Source: an uncultured Prevotella sp. (GTDB lineage Bacteria; Bacteroidota; Bacteroidia; Bacteroidales; Bacteroidaceae). From it: 64,000 nt of DNA. Every line of letters starts with the position of its first letter. Within the stretch, counting starts at the first letter, position 1. The translations under genes and the position numbers were made by a program. The notes beneath the pieces were generated by a model. The model saw only the letters and a list, made by a program, of their open reading frames with translations. It had not been told where the DNA came from and did not search any database. Of this stretch, positions 52,331 through 61,191 are shown one piece after another. The stretch spans positions 70,526 through 134,525 of the forward strand of contig CAKMOD010000103.1 in assembly GCA_927910885.1 (NCBI GenBank). The letters run 5' to 3'.

Positions 52331-53679
52331 TCTTGCGTTCTTTCCGTTTGCTGAGGCTGTCTGCCTTCATTTCTATTGTTTTGTGCGGTACCTTCATTCT
52401 GCTGATGTGCAGGACGAGGACCGTTATAAGGACGGCGATTACCATTCTGAGGGCGACGGTTATCGTTCTGTGGACGTCTGTTGTCATTTTGCTGACGGTA
52501 GTTGTCCTGTCCATCACGCTGATTACGACGGTTGTCGCGTTGTGGTCTACCACCTTGCTGTCCGTTATTGTTGCGTGGTTGGTTGTTCTTTTTGCGCTTC
52601 TTAGCCTTATCAAATCGACTGAGGTCAGCACCAGCAAGGAGGTCAACAGGCTTCTTGGCTGGTTTTGCCTTACTATCTTCAAGGAGTGAAAGTGGCTTCT
52701 CACCACGTCGGTTCAGTTCGATAATTTCCTTTGCACGCTCAGCACTGATTGTCTCGAGATTGGCTGCAAGGTTCTTATCGGTAGAGTAGGTGCATTGACC
52801 ATTAAGGATATCCGTCTTGAAGAGATGGTATTCACCATCCATTGTCTCCAAGACAACCTCCCTACTTGGAAGCTTTCTGCCAGCCTCCATATAGTCGTCA
52901 ACCTCATAGTTCAGACAACATTTCAGCTTAGCACACATACCCGCAAGTTTGGTAGGGTTGAGTGAGATGTCTTGAATACGGGCAGCTGTGGTTGAAACAC
53001 TGGAGAAATTCTTCATCCAAGTAGCACAGCAAAGCTCACGACCGCATGGACCAGTACCACCAATACGTCCTGCTTCCTGTCGCGCACCAATCTGTTTCAT
53101 TTCGATTCGTACGTGGAAAGCAGCAGCAAGGTCCTTAATAAGCTGACGGAAGTCGACACGTTCGTCGGCAATATAGTAGAATATAGCTTTGTTTCCATCG
53201 CCCTGATACTCTACGTCACCAATCTTCATCTTCAGACCTAAGCCCTTTGCAATCTGTCGACTTTCAATCATTGTGGCGTGTTCACGTGCTTTTGCTTCGT
53301 GATATTTCTGCATATCAACTTCTTTGGCAAGACGATAGACACGCTTGATATCGTCTGGTGACTTTACGCTTGACGACTTCTTAATCTGTAGTTTGACAAG
53401 ACGTCCAGTAAGTGTAACAACTCCAATGTCATGTCCGGGATTAGCTTCAACTGCCACAATGTCACCTTTCTTCAAGTCAAGGTCATTGACATTGTGATAG
53501 TATCCCTTACGTGTATTCTTGAATTGAACCTCAACAAGGTCAGTTGTCTGGTTGTTCCCTGGCACGTCAGCCAGCCAGTCGAAAGTGTTCAACTGGTTGT
53601 TTTGTCTGCCACAACCTTTATGGCATAAGCCTCGGTCACAACCATGCCAGACCTTGAATTTCATATCTTTGTAATCCAT
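52327..53679 (-). CDS. ricT: RicT/PSP1 family protein with long Asn/Arg/Gln tail
   Basis: 450 residues. Residues ~1-310 form the PSP1/RicT part with conserved cysteine clusters (CHKGCGRQ near 20, GPCGRELCCATWM ~210, MCAKLKCCLNYE ~250), which bind an Fe-S cluster in the Bacillus RicAFT complex that supports RNase Y-dependent mRNA maturation. Residues ~365-450 are a low-complexity tail (NDNRRPQN-type repeats, rich in N, R, Q, P) not found in Bacillus, plausibly RNA-binding or phase-separating (inference). It lies between holB and gldH, an order I recall from other Bacteroidetes. Confidence 0.88.
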   Translation of the reverse strand: MDYKDMKFKVWHGCDRGLCHKGCGRQNNQLNTFDWLADVPGNNQTTDLVEVQFKNTRKGYYHNVNDLDLKKGDIVAVEANPGHDIGVVTLTGRLVKLQIKKSSSVKSPDDIKRVYRLAKEVDMQKYHEAKAREHATMIESRQIAKGLGLKMKIGDVEYQGDGNKAIFYYIADERVDFRQLIKDLAAAFHVRIEMKQIGARQEAGRIGGTGPCGRELCCATWMKNFSSVSTTAARIQDISLNPTKLAGMCAKLKCCLNYEVDDYMEAGRKLPSREVVLETMDGEYHLFKTDILNGQCTYSTDKNLAANLETISAERAKEIIELNRRGEKPLSLLEDSKAKPAKKPVDLLAGADLSRFDKAKKRKKNNQPRNNNGQQGGRPQRDNRRNQRDGQDNYRQQNDNRRPQNDNRRPQNGNRRPYNGPRPAHQQNEGTAQNNRNEGRQPQQTERTQE

Positions 53680-53797
53680 TGATTATTTTCTATTTGTTTT
53701 TATATATATTGGAAGCCTCCATGTTTCTCTTTGATAGAGGAGTTTGGAAGGCTGTGATAAGCAATTATAAATTATATTGTACAGGTTTCAAGCATAT

Positions 53798-53845
53798 AAC
53801 TCGTCAACTTGTTAACTCGTCTACTTGTTCACCTGTCCACTCGTC
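53798..53845. repeat. Tandem octamer repeat next to the holB stop
   Basis: Six consecutive octamers of the form NACTYGTN: AACTCGTC, AACTTGTT, AACTCGTC, TACTTGTT, CACCTGTC, CACTCGTC. The last base touches the holB stop codon (53847-53845, minus). Confidence 0.8.
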
Positions 53846-54984
53846 TACTTCTTCAACAACAGCACAATGAGCTTCAATGCCATGTCGTAGAAGACAACCT
53901 TAGCGTTTGCATTCTGCCCGATATCACGATTAGCACGCTGGAAGAGTTCGTTGATCTCAATGACGTTTGCCTCGTTGATGAATCGTGCAAAGTTCTTTGC
54001 GAAGTTCTCTTCTTCCAAAGTCATGTAGTTGAGTTCGGGGTTTTGGAAGTTGAACATAAAGTTCTCGCGCACCTGCTGTTGGAAGTAAGTGAGCATACGA
54101 CGCTCTTTTTCACGTCCATATCCCGCTACAACCTCGCTCCAACGCTTGAGGTCTTTTACGTTGCGGAGGTAACACAGACGCATAAGCATTTGGAACATAT
54201 TATGGAACTCACGGTTTTCATTGCCTGAATCCAGTAACTCCAAAGCTTTCAACCAGCTACCATGTGCGATACGAGCAATGCGATGGGCTGCATCAGTATC
54301 AATACCCCTTTTGTTGATGAGAGCCTGTTCTATTTCTTCATCTTCGATACGCTTCACATCAATACGCTGTGTACGGCTAATGATGGTTTCGAGAAGTTTC
54401 TCTGGTTCCTCGCATACCATGAGGAAGATGGTGCCCTGTGGTGGCTCCTCTAATAGCTTTAACAGCTTGTTGGCAGAGGTGAGATTCATTCGTTCTGGTA
54501 GCCAAATGATAGACACCTTATAGCCTCCCTGACTTGATTTCAAAGCCAAAACGCGTGACAACTCGTCGCTTTCTGCACCAGTAATGATAGCCTGCTGTGT
54601 GGTTGCTCCCATCTGGTTCATCCATTGGTTCATAGTGAAGTAAGTCCCTTGCATGATGAGTCCGTGCCATTCCTTCGCAAAGTCTGTGCTTACAGGTTGG
54701 TGGTCACTACTCATACTTGGTAGCTTGATGGTAGGATAAGAGAAGTGAAGGTCGGGGTGTTCCCAGTTTCGAAGCATGGCACGAGCATTTGATACGCTTG
54801 GCGATGTTGCTTCCTCAGCCTCATCACCAGCAAGTAAATAGCTGGCAAAAGCCATTGCAAGCGCCATCTTACCTGTTCCATGAGGTCCACAGAAGAGTAA
54901 AGCATGGGGCAGACGGTCTTCTTTAACCATCTGAATAAGCCGTTCCTTCACTGCTTCTTGTCCTATAACTTCTGAAAAGTTCAT
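53845..54984 (-). CDS. holB: DNA polymerase III subunit delta' (clamp loader)
   Basis: 379 residues. The AAA+ domain opens with VIGQEAVKERLIQMVKEDRLPHALLFCGPHGTGKMALAMAFASYL (Walker A at 33-41) and contains KLLKLLEEPPQGTIFLMVCEEPEKLLETIISRTQRIDV (sensor and SRC-type motif ISRTQ). The zinc-binding loop of E. coli delta' is not evident. The C-terminal collar domain is at ~260-379. It loads the sliding clamp. It is 21 bases after metF on the same strand. Confidence 0.9.
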   Translation of the reverse strand: MNFSEVIGQEAVKERLIQMVKEDRLPHALLFCGPHGTGKMALAMAFASYLLAGDEAEEATSPSVSNARAMLRNWEHPDLHFSYPTIKLPSMSSDHQPVSTDFAKEWHGLIMQGTYFTMNQWMNQMGATTQQAIITGAESDELSRVLALKSSQGGYKVSIIWLPERMNLTSANKLLKLLEEPPQGTIFLMVCEEPEKLLETIISRTQRIDVKRIEDEEIEQALINKRGIDTDAAHRIARIAHGSWLKALELLDSGNENREFHNMFQMLMRLCYLRNVKDLKRWSEVVAGYGREKERRMLTYFQQQVRENFMFNFQNPELNYMTLEEENFAKNFARFINEANVIEINELFQRANRDIGQNANAKVVFYDMALKLIVLLLKK

Positions 54985-55005
54985 CTTCTCTTGTTTTCTT
55001 TTTTA

Positions 55006-56004
55006 TTAGCTGTTCTTTTGCAGAAGACCAGAGTCTACTAATCGCTTCATTACCTCGTGAACACTGCTTACAGCTGAAACAGTGTAGAAGTGTACGTTAT
55101 TGAAACCGTGTGCATAAAGATCTTTCACCTGTTTAACAGCCCATTCGATACCTAATAGGCGTGCTTCTTCATCCGAATTACATTTTAGTGCCAATTCTGC
55201 AAGCTCTTCTGGGATGTCACAATGGAAGGTCTTTGGAACGACATTCAGCTGAGATAACTTTGCGAAAGGCTTTATACCCGGTATGATAGGAATGGTAATA
55301 CCTCTCTTACGAGCCAGCTCAACGAAGTTATAGAACTTCTCATTGTCGTAGAAAAGCTGTGTAACGGCAAATGTTGCACCAAGATCCTGCTTCATTTTGA
55401 GGTAACGTAGGTCTTGTTCAATATTAGGTGCCTCCTCATGTTTCTCAGGATAGCACGCCACACCATATACGAAAGGCTTACCAGGGTGCTTCATTGTAGA
55501 CCCATCAGTGAATACACCTTCGTTGAAACTGTTTACTTGTTCAATCAGTTCTGTTGTATGACTATGTCCGCCCTTTGTTGGTTTGAACATACGATCTTCA
55601 CGTGCTTTATCGCCACGCAGAAGCATCAGATTTTCTATACCAAGGAACTGCAAGTCGAGCAATTCGTACTCAATATCTTCTTTCGTTGCACCTGAGCATA
55701 TCACATGAGGGATGACTGGGATGCCGTAGGTTTGCTGAATTGCAGCAGCAATGGCTATTGTTCCTGGGCGACGACGTATGCTCTGGCGTTCCAGTAGACC
55801 ATCTTCGCGCTCGTGATATACGAACTCACTGTGGTGAGTGGTGATATTTATGAAGCTCGGATTAAACTCCTTGAGCTGATCAATATTGCGGAAAAGAGAC
55901 ACTGTTCCATTACCTTTCAAAGGGGGAAGAACCTCAAACGAGAAATGTTTCTCGCCAGTCTCATCGTTCAGCAGTTGCTTTATATCTGTTATGTTGTTGT
56001 TCAT
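55006..56004 (-). CDS. metF: Methylenetetrahydrofolate reductase
   Basis: 332 residues. KHFSFEVLPPLKG near the N terminus (catalytic Glu), FINITTHHSEF, PVIPHVICSGATKEDIEYEL, ENLMLLRGDK, LRYLKMKQDLGATFAVTQLFYDNEKFYNF and IPIIPGIKPFAKLSQL make an unambiguous FAD-dependent MetF TIM barrel. It reduces 5,10-methylene-THF to 5-methyl-THF for methionine synthesis. A -7 TAACTTTG (56019-56012) ends 7 bases before the start, so the leader is very short. No SAM riboswitch is visible. Confidence 0.95.
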   Translation of the reverse strand: MNNNITDIKQLLNDETGEKHFSFEVLPPLKGNGTVSLFRNIDQLKEFNPSFINITTHHSEFVYHEREDGLLERQSIRRRPGTIAIAAAIQQTYGIPVIPHVICSGATKEDIEYELLDLQFLGIENLMLLRGDKAREDRMFKPTKGGHSHTTELIEQVNSFNEGVFTDGSTMKHPGKPFVYGVACYPEKHEEAPNIEQDLRYLKMKQDLGATFAVTQLFYDNEKFYNFVELARKRGITIPIIPGIKPFAKLSQLNVVPKTFHCDIPEELAELALKCNSDEEARLLGIEWAVKQVKDLYAHGFNNVHFYTVSAVSSVHEVMKRLVDSGLLQKNS

Positions 56005-56011
56005 TTGGCTA

Positions 56012-56019
56012 CAAAGTTA
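56012..56019 (-). promoter_or_regulatory. -7 element of metF close to the start codon
   Basis: TAACTTTG on the minus strand; a good -33 box is not evident. Confidence 0.5.
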
Positions 56020-56162
56020 GTAAATAAATGTGAGAAAAAGGGTAGGTTTGGACAAGTAAAACGGTAAAAGAATAAAAAAGTAAAAGCATATATATTCTTC
56101 TAAAAGTAGCATTGTGAGTAAGGGAAAAGTTTGACTTAGGTGTATTAATAAGTAAATGCATC

Positions 56163-56177
56163 TTCCCTAAAAGGGAA
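56163..56177. promoter_or_regulatory. Small palindrome upstream of the GH5 gene
   Basis: TTCCC-TAAAA-GGGAA, 45 bases before the start codon; could be an operator or a leader hairpin. Confidence 0.35.
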
Positions 56178-56221
56178 ATATAGCATGTAGAGTTAATATT
56201 TTTTTGACTTACTACTAATAT

Positions 56222-57499
56222 ATGAAAAGAGTTTTTATGGCAATTATTGCCTTGACAATGGCTGTAAATATGATGGCCGGTGACTTTGTGAAAGTAAAGA
56301 ACGGACGCTTTGTTCGTGGTGGAAAACCCTACTATTACGTGGGAGCAAACTTCTGGTATGGACCTATACTTGGCTCTGAAGGAGTAGGAGGAGACCGTGC
56401 GCGCCTTCGTCGAGAACTCGATGAGATGCAGCGTTTGGGTATAGATAACCTTCGAATCTTGGTTGGTGCAGATGGTTTGCCTGGTGTTGAAGATAAGATA
56501 GAGCCTGTTTTGCAGTCTCGTCCAGGTGTGTATAACGATTCTATTCTTGCTGGATTAGACTATCTTTTAACAGAGATGAGCAAGCGAAAGATGCTCGCCG
56601 TACTTTATTTGATGAACTCTTGGGAATGGAGTGGTGGCTATGGTGCCTATTTGGAGTGGGCTGATGAGGGCCCTGCTTTGATACCACGTAGAGATGGTTA
56701 TGGGGCTTACACAAAGTTTGCCAGCAAGTTTGCAGCTAATCAGAAAGCACATTTAATGTTCTATGAGCATATCCGTTTCATTCTTAGTCGTACCAACAGA
56801 TACTCTGGAATGAAGTATGTCGATGACCCAACAATCATGTCTTGGCAGATTTGTAATGAACCTCGTGCTTTCTCAAAAGAAGCTTTGCCAGAGTTTGAGA
56901 AGTGGCTTTCAGAGGCAACAGCACTCGTTCGCAGTCTTGATCAGAACCATCTGATAAGCCTTGGAAGTGAAGGTGTCTTTGGTTGTGAGCGTGATTATGG
57001 CTGCTTTGAGCGTATCTGTGCAGATAAGAATGTGGACTATTGCAATATTCACATTTGGCCATACAACTGGCAATGGGCAAGAAAGACACATCTAAAAGAG
57101 GACCTTAAGGCAAGTTTTAAGCAGACACAAGAATATATCGACAACCATCTTGCCATTTGCAAGCGTCTTAATAAGCCACTTGTTCTTGAAGAGTTTGGTT
57201 ATCCTCGTGATGGTTTCTCATTCTCATTGAAGAGTACAACAAAGGCGCGCGACGCTTATTACAAGTATGTTATGGAAGCTGTTGCAGAGAACGCAGCGAA
57301 CGGTGGACTCCTTGTTGGTTGTAATTTCTGGGGTTGGGGTGGTTATGGAAAACCTCGTCATGAGCGTTGGCAGGCAGGAGACGACTTTACCTGCGATCCA
57401 GCACATGAGCCACAAGGATTCTATAGTGTGTTTGCATCAGACAAATCAACACAAAAGATAATTCTGAAACAGACAAAGCGAATGTCTGAAATTAAGTAA
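56222..57499 (+). CDS. Secreted glycoside hydrolase family 5 enzyme, mannanase-like
   Basis: 425 residues with a signal peptide (to NMMAGD, ~20). The (beta/alpha)8 glycosidase signatures are present: YYYVGANFWYGPIL, RLGIDNLRILVGADG, MSWQICNEPRAF with the acid/base Glu213, and LVLEEFGYPRDG with the nucleophile Glu at ~323-324. The NxWY...G opening and the WEWSGGYGAYLEWADEG stretch are nearer to endo-beta-mannanases (GH5_7) than cellulases. It would cut mannan or glucomannan in the periplasm or outside. It precedes manA (mannose-6-phosphate isomerase), which suits mannose use, though a terminator separates them. No SusC/D pair adjoins. Confidence 0.82.
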   Translation: MKRVFMAIIALTMAVNMMAGDFVKVKNGRFVRGGKPYYYVGANFWYGPILGSEGVGGDRARLRRELDEMQRLGIDNLRILVGADGLPGVEDKIEPVLQSRPGVYNDSILAGLDYLLTEMSKRKMLAVLYLMNSWEWSGGYGAYLEWADEGPALIPRRDGYGAYTKFASKFAANQKAHLMFYEHIRFILSRTNRYSGMKYVDDPTIMSWQICNEPRAFSKEALPEFEKWLSEATALVRSLDQNHLISLGSEGVFGCERDYGCFERICADKNVDYCNIHIWPYNWQWARKTHLKEDLKASFKQTQEYIDNHLAICKRLNKPLVLEEFGYPRDGFSFSLKSTTKARDAYYKYVMEAVAENAANGGLLVGCNFWGWGGYGKPRHERWQAGDDFTCDPAHEPQGFYSVFASDKSTQKIILKQTKRMSEIK

Positions 57500-57514
57500 A
57501 ATGATATCTTAAAG

Positions 57515-57592
57515 CTGTTGTTTGAGTTTTGTAAAGGATAGGTTTCATAATTCTAAACCTATCCTTTACAGATTTCAAACAACAGTTTTTTT
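57515..57592 (+). terminator. Long two-tier terminator after the GH5 gene
   Basis: The outer stem CTGTTGTTTGA (57515-57525) pairs with TCAAACAACAG (57575-57585); the inner stem GTAAAGGATAGGTTT (57531-57545) pairs with AAACCTATCCTTTAC (57555-57569); a T run follows. The rest to 57756 is empty. Confidence 0.85.
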
Positions 57593-57756
57593 ATGATAGA
57601 AACTCTGATTGTTCAAGTTGATGGATATATTTGTTGTTATCTATTAGCCGGAATGTTGTTAAAGGAAAGTTGAAGGGCTACATCTTAACGATATAATATT
57701 ATTCTTTTTTCTCATTCTTTTAAGGAGGGATTAAAGAGTGGCTTTCTATCAGTTTT

Positions 57757-57788
57757 CTTGGTAATCTACTGATTAAAGTGTAACTTTG
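57757..57788 (+). promoter_or_regulatory. Promoter for manA
   Basis: CTTG at 57757-57760, a 20-base spacer and TAACTTTG at 57781-57788; leader ~65 bases. Confidence 0.6.
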
Positions 57789-57855
57789 CAGTACAAATGA
57801 GACCATGTGTTGGTTTCAGTATTAGGAAGTTTGAAACATCAAAAAAGCAATAAAA

Positions 57856-58818
57856 ATGGAAATGTTTAAATTTAATCCTCTTTTAAAGTCTATCCTTTGG
57901 GGTGGAGAAAAGATAGTACCTTTCAAGCATTTGACTTCTGATCAGAAGCAGGTAGGCGAAAGTTGGGAAATTTCAGGAGTTAAGGACAATGAGAGTGTTG
58001 TCTCTGACGGCGAGTACAAAGGCTGGACACTGAATAAACTGGTTGACACATTGAAGGATAAATTGGTGGGTAAAGAGAACTATGCACGCTTTGGCAATGA
58101 GTTCCCTCTGCTTGTTAAGTTCATTGATGCACGTGAGCAACTTTCTATTCAGGTTCATCCAACAGACGAGCAGGCACAAGCACAGGGTTTAGGTCGTGGT
58201 AAGACTGAGATGTGGTATGTGATGGAAAGTGATGCTGATGCCTCTCTCCGTAGCGGTTTGAAGCAGCAGATTACACCAGAACAATACAAGGAAATGGTTG
58301 AAAATGATACCATTACCGAGGCTTTGTCAGAATATCCTGTGAAGGAGGGCGACGTGTTCTTCTTACCAGCAGGTCGCATTCACTCTATTGGTGCAGGCTG
58401 TTTCTTGGCAGAGATTCAGGAGACAAGCGACGTAACCTATCGTATCTATGACTTCAAGCGTCAGGATGCAGAGGGCAACTATCGCCAATTGCATACCAAG
58501 GAGGCGGCTGAATGTATTGATTATACAGTCTATCCAGACTATCGCACACAGTATGAGGCACGTCAGAATGAGCCAGTAGAACTCGTTAGCTGTCCTTACT
58601 TCACCACTTCTGTCTATGACCTTACAGAGCCAATGACGCTTGATTATAGCGATTTGGATTCTTTTGTCATCTTCGTTGGACTCAAGGGTGAGGGTGAGAT
58701 TACCGATGCAGAAGGAAATACTATTTCTTTCCGTGCAGGTGAAAGTGTACTCCTTCCAGCTACAGCAACCACTGTTAAGGTTTCGGGAACAGTTAAGTTC
58801 TTAGAGTCTTACGTATAA
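57856..58818 (+). CDS. manA: Mannose-6-phosphate isomerase, type I
   Basis: 320 residues, the short form of Bacteroidetes/Firmicutes. The opening FKFNPLLKSILWGGEKIVPFK, the zinc site LSIQVHPTDEQAQ (~95, His) with KTEMWYVMES (Glu), and FFLPAGRIHSIGAGCFLAEIQETSDVTYRIYDF (second His) are the cupin motifs. It interconverts mannose-6-P and fructose-6-P. It lies downstream of a mannanase-like enzyme, has its own promoter and is followed by a hairpin. Confidence 0.93.
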   Translation: MEMFKFNPLLKSILWGGEKIVPFKHLTSDQKQVGESWEISGVKDNESVVSDGEYKGWTLNKLVDTLKDKLVGKENYARFGNEFPLLVKFIDAREQLSIQVHPTDEQAQAQGLGRGKTEMWYVMESDADASLRSGLKQQITPEQYKEMVENDTITEALSEYPVKEGDVFFLPAGRIHSIGAGCFLAEIQETSDVTYRIYDFKRQDAEGNYRQLHTKEAAECIDYTVYPDYRTQYEARQNEPVELVSCPYFTTSVYDLTEPMTLDYSDLDSFVIFVGLKGEGEITDAEGNTISFRAGESVLLPATATTVKVSGTVKFLESYV

Positions 58819-58894
58819 ATAAGCATATTAAAGACCACTTCAGCTGAGTTTTCATGGTGTTGATAAACTGCTAATAGTGGTAGATTATATAAGA

Positions 58895-58935
58895 AATAGC
58901 TCTCTTTTTCGTGTGAAGAGGAGAGCTATTTTTGT
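58895..58935 (+). terminator. Terminator after manA
   Basis: AATAGCTCTC (58895-58904) pairs with GAGAGCTATT (58921-58930), 10 bp, then T run. Confidence 0.75.
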
Positions 58936-59037
58936 TTTTATAGAACTCCTCTTAGTTTGTTGTTAATGTCTTCTTGGCTTTATTATAGTAGCCTTAATAC
59001 TTCTCTTTTCTATTCTTTAATCAATGTGATGTGGTTA

Positions 59038-59099
59038 CGCACACATGGTGCTAAGGCTTAACACACATGGTGCGGAGGGTAAACACCACTGGTGCGGGA
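59038..59099. repeat. Array 3 of small palindromes with 22-bp period
   Basis: Units CGCACACATGGTGCTAAGG (59038), AACACACATGGTGCGGAGGG (59060) and AACACCACTGGTGCGGGAGG (~59082); the GGTGC cores recur exactly 22 bases apart. Located between manA and convergent AI-2E gene. Confidence 0.8.
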
Positions 59100-59112
59100 G
59101 GTAAATTGCATT

Positions 59113-59144
59113 AAAAAAAGCCTCCTTTTCTATGTGAAAAGGAG
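59113..59144 (-). terminator. Terminator of the tdk/AI-2E unit
   Basis: On the minus strand CTCCTTTTC and GAAAAGGAG form a 9-bp stem around 5 bases, followed by GC and seven T. Confidence 0.8.
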
Positions 59145-59176
59145 ACCCGTTATTGTTCTATAGATACTATCTTTCT

Positions 59177-60301
59177 TTATTCTTTATCTTCTTTCTTTTC
59201 TTCGACAACAGTAGGTACGTTTTCCGTTTCTACCGCATCACCCTCCTTTGTGACATATCTTTGCCAGTAAGCAATAATAAGCGTTGTGAGTGGTAAGGCA
59301 ATGATAAGTCCGATAAAGCCTAAGAGTGCACCCCAAACAGAGAGAGAGAGGAGGAGGATAGCAGGGTTGAGGCCCATTGCTTTACCCATAACCTTTGGCG
59401 TTATCACCATATCCGTCAGCAGCTGTACAACGGCAAAAACGATCAGTGCAGAGGCAAAGATAATCCAGAAGTTCTGTCCTGTATCAGCAGCTTTGAGCAA
59501 TGCAAGAAAGGCTGTTGGAATGAGTGCAAAGGTGTGGAGATAAGGGACGAGGTTAAGAATACCAATAAGGATTCCCATACCGATAGCCATAGGGAAATCG
59601 ATGATGGTAAATCCAATGCAGAAGAGTACACCCATACAGAGTGAAACCAATCCCTGTCCGCGAATATAATTATTTAATTCTCGCTCTGCATCTTCTGCTA
59701 ATCCAGCCCAGAAAGGACGTACGTTCTTTGGAAATATCTTAATCCAATTGTTAGTCAACACCTCATAATCAAGCAGGATAAAGAAGGTATAGAGTAGGGT
59801 GATACATGATGCAATGATAGAAATCACGATACTTGCCGTCTGACCTATTACAGAGAATAACTTCGGCATAGCGGTCTTAATCGTGTTTGTGAAGTCAGAA
59901 CTCTTTAAGAATCTTTCTATTTCTGTCTGATTCTCCTTAATCCATTTCTGTATCGTCGTTGCTATGTCATTGGTGTGTGTGGTTTCATGTAGATATTTAT
60001 TGACGATGGTCATAAACTTGTCAACCTGATCAAACATTGGTGGGATAATGAACAGGAAGATTGCAGTAAAGATAGCTGCGATAAATATAAGAGCAATGAT
60101 AATGCTTAAAGCTCTGCCCGGTACATGGAGTTTATACTGTACAAACTTCACGATAGGATAGATGAGATAAGCGAGTAGCCATGCTATGAAGAAAGGTAAG
60201 AGTACTTCAGACAGGGCATTGATGATGAAGCCTACTGCTAAAACGGCAAGTGCAATCAATGCCCAGCGTATGAACTTATCAAAAGTAATTGTTTGTCTCA
60301 T
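59177..60301 (-). CDS. AI-2E family transporter
   Basis: 374 residues. About eight hydrophobic segments with the family's loop between ~95 and ~145, and the conserved C-terminal helices (GILIGILNLVPYLHTFALIPTAFLALL, then ITPKVMGKAMGLNPAILLLSLSVWGALLGFIGLIIALPLTTLIIAYWQRY). Known members include TqsA and Na+/H+ exchangers of the UPF0118 group; the substrate here is unknown. An acidic Glu/Lys tail (~355-374) ends it. It follows tdk by 8 bases. Confidence 0.88.
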   Translation of the reverse strand: MRQTITFDKFIRWALIALAVLAVGFIINALSEVLLPFFIAWLLAYLIYPIVKFVQYKLHVPGRALSIIIALIFIAAIFTAIFLFIIPPMFDQVDKFMTIVNKYLHETTHTNDIATTIQKWIKENQTEIERFLKSSDFTNTIKTAMPKLFSVIGQTASIVISIIASCITLLYTFFILLDYEVLTNNWIKIFPKNVRPFWAGLAEDAERELNNYIRGQGLVSLCMGVLFCIGFTIIDFPMAIGMGILIGILNLVPYLHTFALIPTAFLALLKAADTGQNFWIIFASALIVFAVVQLLTDMVITPKVMGKAMGLNPAILLLSLSVWGALLGFIGLIIALPLTTLIIAYWQRYVTKEGDAVETENVPTVVEEKKEDKE

Positions 60302-60309
60302 AAGTGTTT

Positions 60310-60909
60310 TTAGACTTTAGTGTAAACTTCTTCTTGTGTAGCTTTTTTGTAGCACTCACGGCATAAAGGCTCATATTCCTGCTGCTCACCGAGCATAACA
60401 CGGCGGTCGTCAGCAATGAGACGATGGCTCACGTATGCCAAAGCACCGCACTTTACACAGATGGCATGTACCTTTGTTACCTCGTCTGCAATGGCACAAA
60501 GAGCTGGGATTGGACCGAAAGGAATACCCTTAAAGTCCATGTCGAGGCCCGCAACAATGACACGTACACCATTGTTTGCCAATTTGTTGCAGATGTCAGT
60601 GAGTCCTTCATCCAAGAACTGTGCCTCGTCAATACCCACAACGTCAATGTCTGAGGCAAGAAGAAGAATGTTACCAGATGAGTCAATTGGTGTGGAATGA
60701 ATCACGTTCTTGTCATGACTGACAACATCCTCATCCGAATAGCGTGTGTCAAGAGAAGGTTTGAAAATCTCAACCTTCTGTTTTGCAAACTTTGCACGTT
60801 TCATACGACGGATGAGTTCTTCGGTCTTACCAGAGAACATACTTCCACAAATCACTTCAATGCGTCCTTGACGACGTCTTTCTCCATTATGGTTGTCTAT
60901 CTTTGTCAT
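60310..60909 (-). CDS. tdk: Thymidine kinase
   Basis: 199 residues from ATG 60909; an earlier in-frame TTG is rejected. P-loop ICGSMFSGKTEELIRRM (~22), the Walker B-like VVGIDEAQFLDEGL, the VIVAGLDMDFKGIPFGP lasso, and four zinc cysteines (AICVKCGALA and PLCRECY). This is the type II TK that phosphorylates thymidine. A minus-strand TATCTTTG (60925-60918) 8 bases upstream of the start is a likely -7 box, so the leader is very short. Confidence 0.94.
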   Translation of the reverse strand: MTKIDNHNGERRRQGRIEVICGSMFSGKTEELIRRMKRAKFAKQKVEIFKPSLDTRYSDEDVVSHDKNVIHSTPIDSSGNILLLASDIDVVGIDEAQFLDEGLTDICNKLANNGVRVIVAGLDMDFKGIPFGPIPALCAIADEVTKVHAICVKCGALAYVSHRLIADDRRVMLGEQQEYEPLCRECYKKATQEEVYTKV

Positions 60910-61151
60910 AATCAATGCAAAGATATATAATAAAAAAAGAATAGATAAACGTTAAGCGTTAAAAGTTATTGAGGAAATGTGTTCTCTGTCTTGTTTATGG
61001 AAAAGTAAGGAGGAATTTATATTAATTTGTTGTAGAAGGGTGCATTTTTTCGTAGGAGGTAGTGTTTATTTTTTTTAATTATAACATGATTGTTACTATG
61101 TCTTTTTCCTTACAAACGGACATAATTGTTATATAAAAAAAGCTAATTTAT

Positions 61152-61182
61152 TTTGTCCTTCTGTTCATTTACTCTACATTTG
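61152..61182 (+). promoter_or_regulatory. Promoter of the rsmI-lipoprotein unit
   Basis: TTTG at 61152-61155, a 19-base spacer and TACATTTG at 61175-61182, near-perfect consensus. Only 9 bases separate it from the rsmI ATG. Confidence 0.75.
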
Positions 61183-61191
61183 CAACCAACA

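Noticed and set aside
54221..54523. Long open frame on the plus strand inside holB
   Set aside because: Antisense shadow of a well conserved gene; Ser/Arg-rich composition typical of a shadow frame.
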